Source: Flaccisagitta enflata (lineage: Eukaryota > Chaetognatha > Sagittoidea > Aphragmophora). Taken from it: a stretch of 64,000 nucleotides of DNA. Numbering within the stretch: the first letter of the stretch is position 1; each line of letters starts with the position of its first letter. Below the pieces are notes generated by a model. It worked only from the letters and a program-made list of their open reading frames with translations, had not been told where the DNA came from and did not search any database. The DNA lies in contig OZ231126.1 in the NCBI GenBank assembly GCA_965153355.1, positions 83,514,001-83,578,000 of the forward strand. Direction: 5' to 3'. Shown piece by piece: positions 12,778 through 28,998 of the stretch. A program made the position numbers and the translations under genes.

Positions 12778-12896
12778 ATGAAAACCATACTTCTAGTTAG
12801 ACGAGTGTGATGAAATTTTGAATGAGGGGTCCATATTCTTTCAGGCTGCTACGTAAAATTTTCATCACACTGTGCCAACTAGAAGTATGTATTTCA
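12778..12896. repeat. Short foldback, ~120 bp
   Basis: ATACTTCTAGTT (12793) and GTGTGATGAAATTTT face AAATTTTCATCACAC and AACTAGAAGTAT around a ~35-nt loop. It is probably a miniature inverted-repeat element or its remnant. Confidence 0.65.
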
Positions 12897-12962
12897 TATT
12901 CTAATTTCGTTAGTATTTTTCCGCCTAATTGTAGGACATATGTTGAAATAGGAGAAAAGGGA

Positions 12963-13345
12963 GAAGAAGAAGAAGAAGAAGAAGAAGAAAAAGAAGAAGA
13001 AGAAGAAGAAGAAGAAGAAGAAGAAGAAGAAGAAGAAGAAGAAGAAGAAGAAGAAGAAGAAGAAGAAGAAGAAGAAGAAGAAGAAGAAGAGCAAGAAAGA
13101 AGAAGAAGAAGAAGAAGAAGAAGAAGAAGAAGAAGAAGAAGAAGAAGAAGAAGAAGAAGAAAGAGAAAAAGAAAAAGAAAAAGAAAAAGAAAAAGAAAAA
13201 GAAAAAGAAAAAGAAGAAGACGAAGAAGGTGAAGAAGAAGAAGAAAAAGAAAAAAGAAGAGGAAGAAGAGGAGGTAAGAAAGAAGAAGAAAAGAAGAAGA
13301 AGAAAAAGAAGAAGAAGAGGAAGGGGGAGAAGAAAAAGAAAAAGA
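12963..13345. repeat. (GAA)n/(GAAAAA)n polypurine array, ~380 bp
   Basis: (GAA)n with frame-shifting single-base variants at 12990 and 13092, then (GAAAAA)n (13161-13220), then a degenerate tail. A family A element follows directly. Confidence 0.96.
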
Positions 13346-13346
13346 A

Positions 13347-13718
13347 ACAAGGCCAACACCAATTAGTCGCGTGTGAGACTTACAGATTGACTTAGAATGA
13401 CTAAGTATACTCTTAAATGACTTAAACTGACTTAAAGAAATAAAATTGATAAAAAATTAAAAGTGTGACCGACCGACCGACCGACCGACCGACCGACCGA
13501 CCGACCGACCGACCGACCGACCGACCGACCGACCGACCGACCGACCGACCGACCGACCGACCGACCGACCGACCGACCGACCGACCGACCGACCGACCGA
13601 CCGACCGACCGACCGACCGACCGACCGACCGACCGACCGACCGACCGACCGACCGACCGACCGACCGACCGAGGGACGGACAAAGCGGGGTGTAGAGTCG
13701 CGTGCACGCGAATAAAAA
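13347..13718 (+). mobile_element. Family A element with long (CCGA)n tract
   Basis: 5' end AACAAGGCCAACACCAATT with arm AGTCGCGTGTGAGAC; short core of GACTTAGAATGACT units (13383-13436); (CCGA)n about 205 bp (13468-13672), the longest in the window; then CAAAGCGGGGTGTAGAG and hairpin GTCGCGTGCACGCGAATA. The element sits in the (GAA)n-rich flank. Confidence 0.85.
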
Positions 13719-13911
13719 AGAGGGCAAGAACAAGTAGCATATAAACAGAGAAAGAACAAGAGTGGCTTCGTCAAGCAAAAGAGCAAAACGGAGGGGGGGG
13801 GGGTGGTAAAGGTCTTGGCTGGAGAGCAACTCAGCGACTCCATTTATAATTCATGGTAACCAATTGTGGAGGAAATTGAACGAGCTTCCTTTTTACTGCG
13901 GAACAGGGTGG

Positions 13912-14150
13912 CTAACAAAGGAACGGAGAAATGGGGGAGGGGTGGAGAGGGGCCCTACAAAGAAATGGAGGAATGCAGGGGGGAAGAGGGTGTCTAACAA
14001 AGTGATGGAAGGGTGGGAGGGGTGGAGAGGGGCCCTACAAAGAAATGGAGGAATGGAGGGGGAAGAGGGTGTATAACCAAGTGATGGAAGAGTGGGAGGG
14101 GGAGATAGAGGAAGGCTGATAAAGGAAAGTAGAAAGGGGGGGGGTGATAG
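13912..14150. repeat. ~81-bp G-rich minisatellite, three copies
   Basis: Units begin at CTAACAAAG (13912 and 13994) and ATAACCAAG (about 14073) and contain GGTGGAGAGGGGCCCTAC and AAATGGAGGAATG. Confidence 0.8.
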
Positions 14151-15967
<1,817 letters not shown>

Positions 15968-16427
15968 GCACATTGGATCTCATTCACATTGTCTGATTTT
16001 AGCTTAGAACAGCATTTTTCTCCCCGGCTGATAAGTATAGCTAAGCAACTCTGTCTTGCCATCATTATCATCCTCCAATAGATTATCGCCTGGAAGCTGA
16101 GAAGAATATAGACAAGGACAGAAAAAAATAGACCTAAGGAAATAAGGAACTTCACAGAAGAAAAAAGGGAACAGGAAAAAACGAAGATTAGTAACGAAAA
16201 TTGATCGGGACATACAAACCGCTTGACGGACCTACCGACTGTCAGACCAACCAATACTGCCATATTTGAACTCTCAATTTTTAACCTCATATGCATGTTG
16301 AAGCATTGTGAATACCTTTCCGTATACTGGCACAACGTAGGATTACAGCAAATCTAAATCATAGAGAGAAATTTGTGTCATAACATTTTCGGGCATGAAG
16401 GGAAAACGGATCAAAACCATGTGTAAA
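15968..16427. other. Unassigned non-coding stretch
   Basis: No repeat or coding signal that I can support. Confidence 0.35.
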
Positions 16428-16480
16428 GAAGGCCGTACACACTTCCCCCCTAAGTCGCGGACGGGTGGGCTGGGACAGTA
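16428..16480 (+). mobile_element. Family A element fragment (5' module only)
   Basis: GAAGGCCGTACACAC then AAGTCGCGGACGGGTGGGC matches the 5' module of the GGAC-type subfamily. The rest is missing. Confidence 0.5.
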
Positions 16481-17390
<910 letters not shown>

Positions 17391-17404
17391 GATCAGAAGC
17401 AAAT

Positions 17405-17500
17405 AAAGCCGGATACACGGCTACCGAAGTCGTGTGCGGGTGGGCAGGGGCCATGTTTAAGGTCACTAGACCTTTTGGGCAGGAGCAGCGGGGTAATTCG
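17405..17500 (+). mobile_element. Family A element, 3'-truncated
   Basis: AAAGCCGGATACACGGCTAC, AAGTCGTGTGCGGGTGGGC, AGGTCACTAGACC and TTTGGGCAGGAGCAG match the 5' half of the short-core type. The tetranucleotide tract and hairpin are lacking. Confidence 0.75.
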
Positions 17501-17680
17501 AAGGGGTGGAAAAACAGGAACGTTGTTGAGAATGTTGAGGAGGGATATAGAAGAAGAAAACAAGAAGGCTGAGATAGAGAGAAAAGAAATTGGAATTGGT
17601 GGTGGGCTGGTGGCGACGCGCGGATAGCCATCATCTCAACTCTCACTGAGAATTGCCCTTTTGCCTCCAAAACATTTACA

Positions 17681-17681
<1 letters not shown>

Positions 17682-17755
<74 letters not shown>

Positions 17756-17810
17756 CTCAGTTTCTCTGTGTCTGTCACTGTCTCTCTCTCTCTCACACAC
17801 ACACAATGAT
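17682..17810. repeat. (TC)n microsatellite with mixed tail
   Basis: (TC)n about 70 bp (17682-17751), then TCTGTG variants and a short (CA)n. Confidence 0.95.
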
Positions 17811-17964
17811 CGCCTCCCATCCATGATCTTTGCGCACTCCATCTTTTTTAGCGTCCCCCTTTGAGATTTGGCCTTTTTTGCCCTTTTGGCCTTAAACGCA
17901 ATGACCACTTATTAAATGGCGCTCGCCAAATCTTTCTTTCTATCAAAAATGCCTATGACATAAG

Positions 17965-19859
<1,895 letters not shown>

Positions 19860-20613
19860 CACCGTCTTTAAATCGGTTTGACTTTTAGTAAACCTTTATA
19901 ACTCCTAAACTACTGGGAGAAAAGTCTTCAAATTTTCAGTGTATGTCGGTGTTAAGCTACGGTTTTGTTATGCCAAATCTTAATATTGAGCTCTTGAATA
20001 CTTGGGGTAAGCATAACATTGATTAAACTACCATTTTTTTATGCCATATCATTTTCTGTGGTCTTTTTTTAAAGAGGCTGTCTTTGGCAACTTGCCATTG
20101 CCATATGAAATGACCTAAAACCCTGGGATTAGTCTCAAACCACTGATGATTGTTCATAGATTACACACCTGCTGCATAAGTATCGAAAACCTGGATATTC
20201 AAAATGGTTGTTAATGGTTTTGATTGGAAATTGTCACATTTTTGGTTTGGAAACATAGGAAAATCACCCAAAATGTTTTCACCCCCCCAAAAAAATATCA
20301 AATTTCAAGTAAAACTCAGATGAGTGAAACAATTATTTATTATCTCAGATTTTTAGGTCTATTTTCTATGGACGTAGCAAGCAAATAGTAACAATCTCTT
20401 TCAAAAAAAGATATCAAAAGTTGATTTGGCCCACAAAATTGTAGTTTTTTCAATGTTATGCTGACTTCCAATGCTAATGAACTCAACATAAGAGATTTGG
20501 CATGACAAAACCGTGGCATATTACCTACATACACCGAAAATTTGATGACTTTTCTCCCAGTAGTTTTGGAGTTATAAAGGTTTACTAAAAGTCAAACCGA
20601 TTTAAAGACGGTG
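19860..20613. mobile_element. Foldback element with TA flanks, ~754 bp
   Basis: Left end CACCGTCTTTAAATCGGTTT and right end AAACCGATTTAAAGACGGTG are perfect inverted copies. The match continues inward through TTTAGTAAACCTTTATAACTCC and beyond 130 bp with few mismatches. TA lies immediately outside each end (19858-19859, 20614-20615), as for Tc1/mariner-type MITEs. The 65-codon open frame on the right arm is incidental. Confidence 0.85.
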
Positions 20614-20800
20614 TATCTATCTTTCAATCAAATCATGAGATATATCAGAAGCTCCATAAGGACAATCACCTGAATAAGTGTTTTCCATCATTCGTGGATA
20701 TGGACAATAAAAAAGATGTCAACAGAAAAAAAAAGAAGGAAATTGATCAATAATTTTGAGGGCGATTCTCAAAAATCCCGGATGGAATCAGGGCGTCAAG

Positions 20801-20810
20801 TCTCTCTCTC

Positions 20811-20869
<59 letters not shown>
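20801..20869. repeat. (TC)n microsatellite, ~69 bp
   Basis: Dinucleotide run with one early CA interruption. Confidence 0.97.
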
Positions 20870-20873
<4 letters not shown>

Positions 20874-21029
20874 ATTTAACTACGATGATTTGGGCGCCAT
20901 CCAAAAAAAGTAAAAAAAATCCGCTGAGTTTGCTTCAAAATCAGTTTTGTCATACAAATTTTTCCCCTCCTCTATTCTTTTCCCGCTAACCTGGAACTTA
21001 GTGGGTGGTAAATGGTGCCGTTTTCATTT

Positions 21030-21075
21030 TGTGTTTGTGTTTGTGTTTGTTTCTGTGTTTCTGTGTTTGTGTTTA

Positions 21076-21168
<93 letters not shown>

Positions 21169-21170
21169 AT
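21030..21170. repeat. (GTGTTT)n then (TG)n microsatellite
   Basis: GTGTTT/CTGTGTTT units (21030-21078) grade into (TG)n to about 21163. Confidence 0.95.
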
Positions 21171-21338
21171 TTGTTCAATGAGGTCGTCTGTCCTTCACTT
21201 CAATCATCTGTCTGTACATCTGTCTAATCAATTGTCATTATCTGCATCAGTTAGTCATACTCGCCTACTGGTTTGTCCATTCTATGAGTTCGTCTACTTG
21301 TCTACCTGTATGACGGTTTTTTTTTTACCTGTATGTCG

Positions 21339-21341
<3 letters not shown>

Positions 21342-21420
<79 letters not shown>

Positions 21421-21532
21421 GTTCTGTTATCATGATGATCATCGTCAACTTCATGATCTGTGATGAGTGGGAATTCAAAATGTTTATTGAACTGAAAGAA
21501 ATAAGAATCCAGTTTTTATTCCACTTGTTCTT

Positions 21533-21570
<38 letters not shown>
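21342..21570. repeat. Two (TC)n tracts
   Basis: Runs at 21342-21416 and 21534-21569, separated by unique DNA. Confidence 0.95.
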
Positions 21571-21573
<3 letters not shown>

Positions 21574-21650
21574 CCCGGAAGCTGATTTTGAAACTTATTT
21601 GATTTATTTTTAGAGGAAATGAAAAGATTTTTTGAGAGCGAGCGACCAGC

Positions 21651-21970
<320 letters not shown>

Positions 21971-22206
21971 CGTAGTTTAAAACAAGCGGTTCAACCAGAA
22001 CAAAATTCACCTTGGGGCCATTTGAAAGAATTAAATCCGATTTTTACGAAAGATCATAATAATCATCAATTCATAGTCCCCTCAAGAGTTCGATTTCTGT
22101 TTGCCATAAGACTATCATAACACGTTAAATACTTCAAATACGAACATGAGTGCGTGTGTTTCTGTTCTTCGATACACTGACTCTGATCCTCTTTAAGTGG
22201 ATAAAA

Positions 22207-22405
22207 ACAAGGCCGGATACACGCTTTCCCAAGTCGCGTGCGAATGGGCAGGGGCAGTGATGAAAAAGCTTAATATAAATATAAACTCGACTACCCTACC
22301 ACCCGACCACCTGAACAACCCACCAACCGACCAACCCACCAACCAACCAACCAACCTACTGATGGACCAACAAAGTGGATCAATGAGTCAGCACGCGACT
22401 ATAAA
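22207..22405 (+). mobile_element. Family A element, CCAA-type tetranucleotide
   Basis: 5' AACAAGGCCGGATACACGC with arm AAGTCGCGTGCGAATGGGC; the tetranucleotide tract has drifted to CCAACCGA (22300-22360); then CAACAAAGTGGATCAATGAG and a degraded 3' hairpin (GTCAGCACGCGACT). Diverged but complete in length. Confidence 0.8.
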
Positions 22406-22758
22406 CTCAGGTGTTGGAAGTTATACACATTGTTGTGTATGAGGTGTTGTTATTGATATCTGATATCCCACGTTATATTGTATGCCTATGTATATGTTAC
22501 TGTTTATAGACATTGTTACCTTTTTTAACAACACTGATTGACCACACCGCTCAAACATTGGCTTAAGGCCATATCAATACCAGTATCATCTAAGAAAGAG
22601 CAATCTATCATAGAAGCTAAGGGGGCAAATCAACGAATCATGGTGGGTAAAACCAAAGCTTCGCAGAACTATATTTGCCATTTGGTGGCCCTGCCCTAAA
22701 AATGCTTCAAACTTAGAAAATGTTAATAAGACTGATGAAGGCCAATTAGGACCTCAGG

Positions 22759-22789
<31 letters not shown>

Positions 22790-23922
22790 GAAAAGAAATA
22801 AAAAGAAAAAGAAGATCTCGATTCTCAATTGTTATTTTAGATTTTTATTTTCGAACCGCCGCCGTAGAAACGAATGATTAACATTAAGAAAATGAGAGCC
22901 GCGCCATCGTAATCCTAAATGTTTATTATACCCGTTTTTATATCAGGAGCACCGACCCGAGCTGGGCGGCTTCTTCTGAGGGCAACGGAAAAAAGGCCCT
23001 TTAGCAAATTTTTATTTCTATTTTTGGAATTTCTTATCTTCTTTCTTTTTATATTTCGATCAATGACAAAGTCATTTCAAGTTGGAAGAATATTGTTATG
23101 ACATGTGCAACAAAAAGTTAAAATATAGTTACAAAATACTTGTCATCTGAAAAAGCAAAAGGAACTTTATTTCTGAACAATATATGCTTCCACTCATATA
23201 CATACAAATCCAATCTTAGGCTATAACCCCTAACTTTTTGGTTAAAGAAATAATTATCAGTAACTCATGGATGGGTATTTTTATACAGATATTAAGGCTT
23301 TTGTTTAAAACCTTAATCTAGCGCTGACTTTTGGCATTGGATGGGTTTTCCAATTCAGCTATGATATATGTTAAACATAATTGAAAAATTGGAACTGAGG
23401 GGTCCATGCCCCCAGTTTTGATCCTTTTCCTCAATTAATGGGCTGGGACATGGTGAATTTTTACTAAGGGGGTAAGGTTACTTTTTCTAAATGATTAAAG
23501 GGAATTAAGCCTTCATCTTCTAAGAAGATATACCATGGGATGATAGGTCTCCATGAAAGGTAAAAAGTGAATGTCCATATAACACTATAAAAAGAAAAAG
23601 AAATACTTATTCAAACTTAGAAAATTTGACACAAACAACTTCTGGTCATCAGTTGGAGACCTGTATCCTATTGAATAAACGACAGACCAAAAGACGCTAT
23701 AAGCGTATTCTTTTTTCTTTAAATGTGTTTTACTCAAAATCAGGTCTTGGCAACTTTGATGAACTTACAAGAGCAAGGAAATCTACTTCAGCTTTTAAAG
23801 TATGAAATACCTATTTTTTAGATTGACTTGTATGTTAAAGCATTCTTCTATTGACTCCATCATTTTCAGTCTATTTTTCATTCTTATGACACACATGACA
23901 CACATTGAGTAAACAAGGCCGG
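22406..23922. other. Non-coding stretch with short (AAAAG)n
   Basis: An (AAAAG)n tract lies at about 22763-22800. The remainder is AT-rich with no supported gene, repeat or element end. Confidence 0.4.
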
Positions 23923-24163
23923 ATACACGGCTACCCCAGTCGCGTGCGGGTGGGCAGGGGCTGTATTTGAGGTTACTTGATCTCTTGGGCAGGAGCAGCA
24001 AGGCCAAAGACCGCAAAACCCCACAAAAAGTAAAGTGTGACGGACGGACGGACGGACGGACGGACGGACGGACGGACGGACGGACGGACGAACGGACGGA
24101 CGGACGGACGGACTGACGGTCGGACGGACGTACGGAGCGACAAAGCGGGGTGTAGAGTCGCGC
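23923..24163 (+). mobile_element. Family A element with (ACGG)n
   Basis: Short-core type: AACAAGGCCGGATACACGGC, arm CAGTCGCGTGCGGGTGGGC, TTGGGCAGGAGCAGCAAGG, AAAAAGTAAAGTGTGACGG, (ACGG)n at about 24037-24130, then CAAAGCGGGGTGTAGAGTCGC. The distal hairpin arm is missing: the sequence breaks to CTGTTTTTC. Confidence 0.88.
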
Positions 24164-24594
24164 TGTTTTTCTTTCACACCAAATGCTATGGTGACTGGAA
24201 GACAATGAAATAGTCTGTCTGGTTAGGTAAAGAAGTAAGAGTTGCTTCCTGACGCTTCTGAATATGGATTTTTACCCAACCTATGAAACATGAAGCCGCG
24301 AAAAAAACTAGGGGGGCCAGAAATCTTTAGCTTATATCGATTTCAAGATATATTATTTTTCATTTACAAAAATGACGAAAAAAATGGTCGATGAATTGAA
24401 CGCTTATTTTCTAGAACTTGCCCCCACTCATTTTTTTCAGAGTCCAAGTCTCAGTTCACATGTATCATTGCGCGTCACCTTACTTTTGAAAATGTGGAAA
24501 ATCGTGACAAAAACATTTTTTGGAGATCGTGTGATAGTAGAGCGCACCTCAATTCATGTCTGGCTACATGCAACGGCAGGAGAACTGCGAAATA

Positions 24595-25361
24595 CAGGGT
24601 GTATCACATCAAACAGGACAAAAGAAAACGATGTATTTTTGCTTCTAGAAGTGCAAAATCATTTCTGAAAACTGTTTCTAAAAGATAACTTCAGACGATT
24701 TTTGAATGATACAGACTTTTGCTAGTCATGGTTAACATATATCCTCAGCAAAACCATGAAAAAATGCCTTTTTTTAGCAAAAAATGCTAATTTCTATCTA
24801 AATTCAAGGTTTTTCCTTAGATTTTTCAAGTCATATTCACATATAGATGACAAAAAATGGTCAGAAATGTTTGTCAGTTACGCTAGGACACTGAAGATTG
24901 GGATTCCCTCATGACCTTTGTCAAAATTGTATCATTCAATATAGTTATTGAAATTTTTATCAATGCACATAAAACTTTTTTGTAATGAAACTTACAAAAA
25001 AGTCTCTGGACCTAACCAATATTGTACAATTTTCTCATTTTTTGCAGAGGTATGATTCTACCTCACAATATCTTTAATTCAAGACCATTGCCAGGATTGT
25101 AGCACCATTTGTTTGGAAATGAGAGTAGGATAAAAAGATGCTTGTCAATATGCAACAAAACAAGCAAAAACTAAAAGTAAAAACTATACTTTGCTTTAAA
25201 CAATACAAAGGGATTCAGTTTTCTTAATGAGCCTTTGGCAAAATACAGATATAAAAATCGTTTTTTAAGAGCTTTCTGAACCTGTTTACAGAATCATTCT
25301 ACCATTTCTAGAAGCAAAGATACATCGTTTTCTTTTGTCCTGTTTGGCGTGGTACTCCCTG
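24595..25361. mobile_element. Foldback element with TA flanks, ~767 bp
   Basis: Ends CAGGGTGTATCACATCAAAC and GTTTGGCGTGGTACTCCCTG are inverted copies, with TA just outside both (24593-24594, 25362-25363). The arms continue through AGGACAAAAGAAAACGATGT / ACATCGTTTTCTTTTGTCCT and CTTCTAGAA / TTCTAGAAG, then weaken. The two ~65-98 codon open frames on the left arm lack known domains. A Tc1/mariner-type MITE is the likely class. Confidence 0.8.
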
Positions 25362-26194
25362 TATATTAAAAAACAAATCTTTATTTTCTTATCTTTATAC
25401 ACATGCGCAACACACCACAACTGAGTGCTATGCACTGAGTGACGCAGAAAACACCTTGTAAAAAACCGCGCTACATTGAGTAATCATCCTCCTGATGAAG
25501 TAGATCGAGTAAGAAAAGTGAAATAACTTCTCAATTTGAAGATTAACAGTAACAAAAATTGTTTTGACCATAACATAGACAAAATGCTTTTGCTTAAAAA
25601 CGATTTTAATGGACTGCTCTGAAGTTGACCTTTCAGTCCCTGGACTCTAACTCTGAACGTAAAGTTGTGTTTGTCAGTAATGAATCGTTTTTATATTTGT
25701 ACCTCTCATCTATTTCAAACAAACAAACAACCATTCTAAATAGCAAAAGTCGCGAGAGAAAACAAATCTCTATCGAACAAACCCAAGAAAGCCTAGATCG
25801 GTGGTAATTTATGCTTGTCGTGAGTCTAGACACTTCCCGGGGCGAGTTTTTTTCAGAACGCGTTCCAATTTAACTCTATGAAGTAAAACAAATAGATCAT
25901 TATCTAGTCTGGTTATTCGCTGATTCTTTTCGCCGTTCAACATTCAACATTCAACATTCAACATTCAACATTCTCACAACTCTCCCTCATACCCCGTTAC
26001 TAGCATCGGCATATTCTTCTCCACTAAGGCCAGTATCCCCGATCCCTTCTTCCCCCCCCCCTTTCCCATTTTCCGTTTGTTCGCCATTCGAGCGCTTCTT
26101 ATTATCCATCCCCACTTAGGGATGATTTTGAAAACTTCCTCGGCGCCGCGAGGAAAATCCTTTTTTTTTCATTTCAAATGTTTCATTTTCCACT
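25362..26194. other. Unassigned stretch with a (CATTCAA)n minisatellite
   Basis: Five 7-bp CATTCAA units lie at about 25938-25973. No gene is supported. Confidence 0.5.
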
Positions 26195-26341
26195 TTTTAG
26201 TTGCGGACACGCAACTCTATAAGAGGCTTTGTCCTTCCGTCGGTCCGTCCGTCCGTAATGATCGAGTCGAAAAGTGGGAAAACGCGCATTTCCGCCCCTG
26301 CCCACCCGTCCGCAACTGATGGCCGTGTATCCGGCCTTGTT
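26195..26341 (-). mobile_element. Family A element, compact GGAC-type subfamily
   Basis: In reverse orientation: hairpin TTTTTAGTTGCGGACACGCAACT, CTCTATAAGAGGCTTTGTCC, short CCGT tract, a different core (GAGTCGAAAAGTGGGAAAAC, GCGCATTTCCG), then CCCCTGCCCACCCGTCCGCAACT and GCCGTGTATCCGGCCTTGTT. The 5' arm GTCCGCAACT pairs with the hairpin arm AGTTGCGGAC. At ~147 bp it is the shortest complete copy. Another family A copy follows 27 bp downstream. Confidence 0.88.
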
Positions 26342-26368
26342 CTTTCGGTTATTTCTTTCTATCACCTA

Positions 26369-26876
26369 TTTTTAGTCGCGTGAACGCGACTCTAGAAGCC
26401 GCTATGTCGGTCGGTCGGTCTGTCTGTCGGTCGGTCGGTAACTTTTTTGAAATATAGGCTTTATAGTCGTTTTAAAGGTTATTAAAGGTTATTAAAGGTA
26501 ATTTTAGGTAATTTTTGGTAATTATATGTAATTTTAGGTAATTTTAGGTAATTATAGGTAAATATAGGTATTTTAGTAATCTATATCATATAAGTCAGAA
26601 AGGTTGTCTCGGACTATAAATTGAGGTAATTGTAGGAAATATAGGAAATAATGGGTAATTATAGGTGATTATAGATAATCTATGGGAATTTAATGTAATT
26701 GTAGGTAATGATAGGTATTTACAGGTAGTTGTAGGTAAATGTGGGTAATTATAGGAAGATATAGGTACGTAGTTATCTTCATTATCTTTATTACCTTTAT
26801 TACCATAGTTACCTTAATTACCTTTATTACCTTTATTACCCTTATTACCGCGCGACTAAGGTTTGTTGACCTTGTT
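26369..26876 (-). mobile_element. Family A element, long-core copy with core inversion
   Basis: Hairpin TTTTTAGTCGCGTGAACGCGACT, a GGTC/TGTC tract (26406-26440), then TTATAGGTAATT-type 10-mers (26460-26765). The motif then flips to TTACCTTTAT units (26770-26855), before CGCGCGACTAAGG and GACCTTGTT. The core is therefore itself a foldback. Head to tail with the preceding copy. Confidence 0.8.
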
Positions 26877-27724
26877 CTAATGTTCTCTTTCTTTTCATTT
26901 CTTTTTCGTTCCCTTTTGTGCTCTATTCCCATTTCTTTTTCTTTTCTTTTTTTTTTCTGCCTTTTGCAGCTGTTTTTGGCCGAGCATCATTGAGTCTCTA
27001 AGAGGCCGTTAAGAAACCAACGACGAGGAACAAGCGTAAACTCAAAACCGCGACTTTAATGGGCTTTGATACATTGAATGCAGTATGCAGTATGCGGTAT
27101 AAAGTATGCAATCAACATAAGTCGCACAACGGCCTAAAACGTCATCTTATCCTGATGATATGCTTCCCAGCTGCTAGTATGCCGTCAATCACGTAGCTAT
27201 GACTACTCTGTGGCCAGTTATTTCATACCAGTCTAGTTTGTAAAAAATCTGATTCTGTTTTTTTTCATAGAGCAAAGAACTCCCAAAAATCTTAATTGGC
27301 TTCCCATTTGGCTTTATTGTTTGGCAGAATGACAGAGAAAACAAAAGAGGGGCAGTCGGATCGATGGACACACGCACGAATAAACGGACAAACTGGCAAA
27401 AGCTTATTGTTTTTTGGACTAATCTCGACCAACTCTTATGGTTATGATCCGTACTTCCATACCTCAAATTTAGTGCGGACCAAAAAACTAAACAGAAATA
27501 GAAGGATATGATTCAGAAATGATGACTTCCGTGTCTATCATGTCATGCAATTCAAATTATTCAAGGCAGATCAACCTACTCAGTACGGAGATGAGAAGAA
27601 AGGCCAAAAAATCATCAGAAAAATAATCTTTCGTAATTTGATATTCCAACATTTCCAATCTCAAAAGAGAAGGAGATAGAGTAGAGAGAATCTCGGATGG
27701 GCAGAACCTTGTGCCGCCCTCTAA

Positions 27725-27728
<4 letters not shown>
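26877..27728. other. Unassigned stretch
   Basis: No gene, RNA or element end recognised. An open frame at 27189-27467 (minus) has no known domain. Confidence 0.4.
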
Positions 27729-27777
<49 letters not shown>

Positions 27778-27975
27778 CGTGCAAAGGTAACCTCCAGAGA
27801 GTTGGACACTTTTGCTGTCTCTTTTGTCTCTTTCTTCGTTTTTTGCGCAACTAAAAAACTAAAAAGTCTCATGATGGCGGCGACGGAGTAGGAGGAGGAG
27901 GAGGAGGAGGAGGAGGAGGAGGAAAAAGCGTCTGCGGCGGCGGCGACGGCGGCGGCGGCGGCGGCGGCGGCGTTG
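27729..27975. repeat. (TC)n, (GGA)n and (GGC)n tracts
   Basis: (TC)n at 27729-27773, (GGA)n at about 27888-27923, then GC-rich (GGC)n with GAC variants at 27935-27972. Confidence 0.95.
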
Positions 27976-28492
27976 GAGGATGAGAAAGCCATCATCTCCA
28001 TGTATACCATTGAGGCTACTGTTAAGTCCACCCTCTTTTTCTGCCACCACTAGCCACCACTGTCAGCAAGATTCCAAACCCCACCGCACTCACCTGGGTG
28101 CCATCACCGCCAACATTTCCACTGCTGCCGCCCCAATCGCTTTAAGTGCTGATGATCTGCAGCTGGCAATGTCAATGAAGATGCTGCTGCTGCTGCTGCT
28201 GGGGTGGCGGTGGCACCTACATTTATCACAGTGTCAAAATTTACATTGATAGCCGCGAAGGTATTCGGCAGTCAGCGGTACCCATATATCCTTAGGTTGA
28301 TGACGGTGAAGGTGCTTATAACAGCAATGCCTTCAAAATGACAGCAACCTTGCAGTAGTTGGTGGTCTAAAAACACCAGCGACGGGTACAAAGAAGGCCA
28401 GTTGCACGGCCACACAAGTTGTGCATATGGGAAAGGGCCAATAAGTGCGCCTCGCTTAATTAAGAATTTGTGGTGAACGTTTTGAATGAATG
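27976..28492. other. GC-richer unassigned stretch
   Basis: Contains CTG/CCACCA-type trinucleotide-like runs (28040-28215). The 89-codon plus-strand open frame at 27980-28249 starts in the GGC tract and shows no domain, so I do not call it a gene. A possible family A remnant lies at about 28395-28440. Confidence 0.4.
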
Positions 28493-28566
28493 ATTGAATG
28501 AATGAATGAATGAATGAATGAATGAATGAATGAATGAATGAATGAATGAATGAATGAATGAATGAA
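28493..28566. repeat. (TGAA)n microsatellite, ~74 bp
   Basis: Tetranucleotide array. Confidence 0.97.
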
Positions 28567-28637
28567 AAACATTATTAAAAAGAGTGTGGTGAGGCATGAG
28601 AGGTGATAGGAATGAAGAATGACGATAGAATTGACCG

Positions 28638-28711
28638 TTTTGCGTTTTGCGTTTTGCATTTTGCGTTTTGCGTTTTGCGTTTTGCGTTTTGCGTTTTGCG
28701 TTTTGCGTTTG
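28638..28711. repeat. (GTTTTGC)n heptanucleotide minisatellite
   Basis: About ten 7-bp units with one GCATTTTG variant. It directly abuts a family A fragment and may be that element's expanded core. Confidence 0.93.
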
Positions 28712-28770
28712 CGTTACAGACCGACCGACAGACGGACATGACCTCTTATAGAAGTGCACTTAAAAAGGTT
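28712..28770 (+). mobile_element. Family A element fragment (3' part)
   Basis: CAGACCGACCGACAGACGGAC followed by CCTCTTATAGAAGTGCACTT and A's matches the 3' end of the GGAC-type subfamily. It lies in inverted orientation 11 bp from the next copy. Confidence 0.6.
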
Positions 28771-28780
28771 TTTTCAAGCA

Positions 28781-28998
28781 TTTTTAGTCGCGGACTAGCG
28801 ACTCTATAAGGTGCTTTCTCCGTCCGCCAGTCCGTCCGTCCGTCCGTCCGTCCATCCGTCCATCTGTCTGTCCGTCCATCCGTCCGTCAATCCGTCCGTC
28901 TGTCCATCCGTCCGTCCATTGGTGAGCACGAGTCAAAAAGTAAGAAAACGCGCATTTCCGCCCCTGCCCACCCGTCCGCGACTGGTATTGGCCGTATC
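28781..28998 (-). mobile_element. Family A element, GGAC-type, nearly complete
   Basis: Hairpin TTTTTAGTCGCGGACTAGCGACT, CTCTATAAGGTGCTTTC, a CCGT tract with TCTG/CATC variants (28825-28920), core AGTCAAAAAGTAAGAAAACG and GCGCATTTCCG, and CCCCTGCCCACCCGTCCGCGACTGG. The sequence breaks in the final GGCCGTAT, so the last ~10 bp (CCGGCCTTGTT) are lost. Confidence 0.85.

Noticed and set aside
27980-28249. 89-codon frame in GC-richer DNA
   Set aside because: Begins in a (GGC/GGA)n tract; low-complexity Leu run from CTG repeats; no domain or splice evidence.
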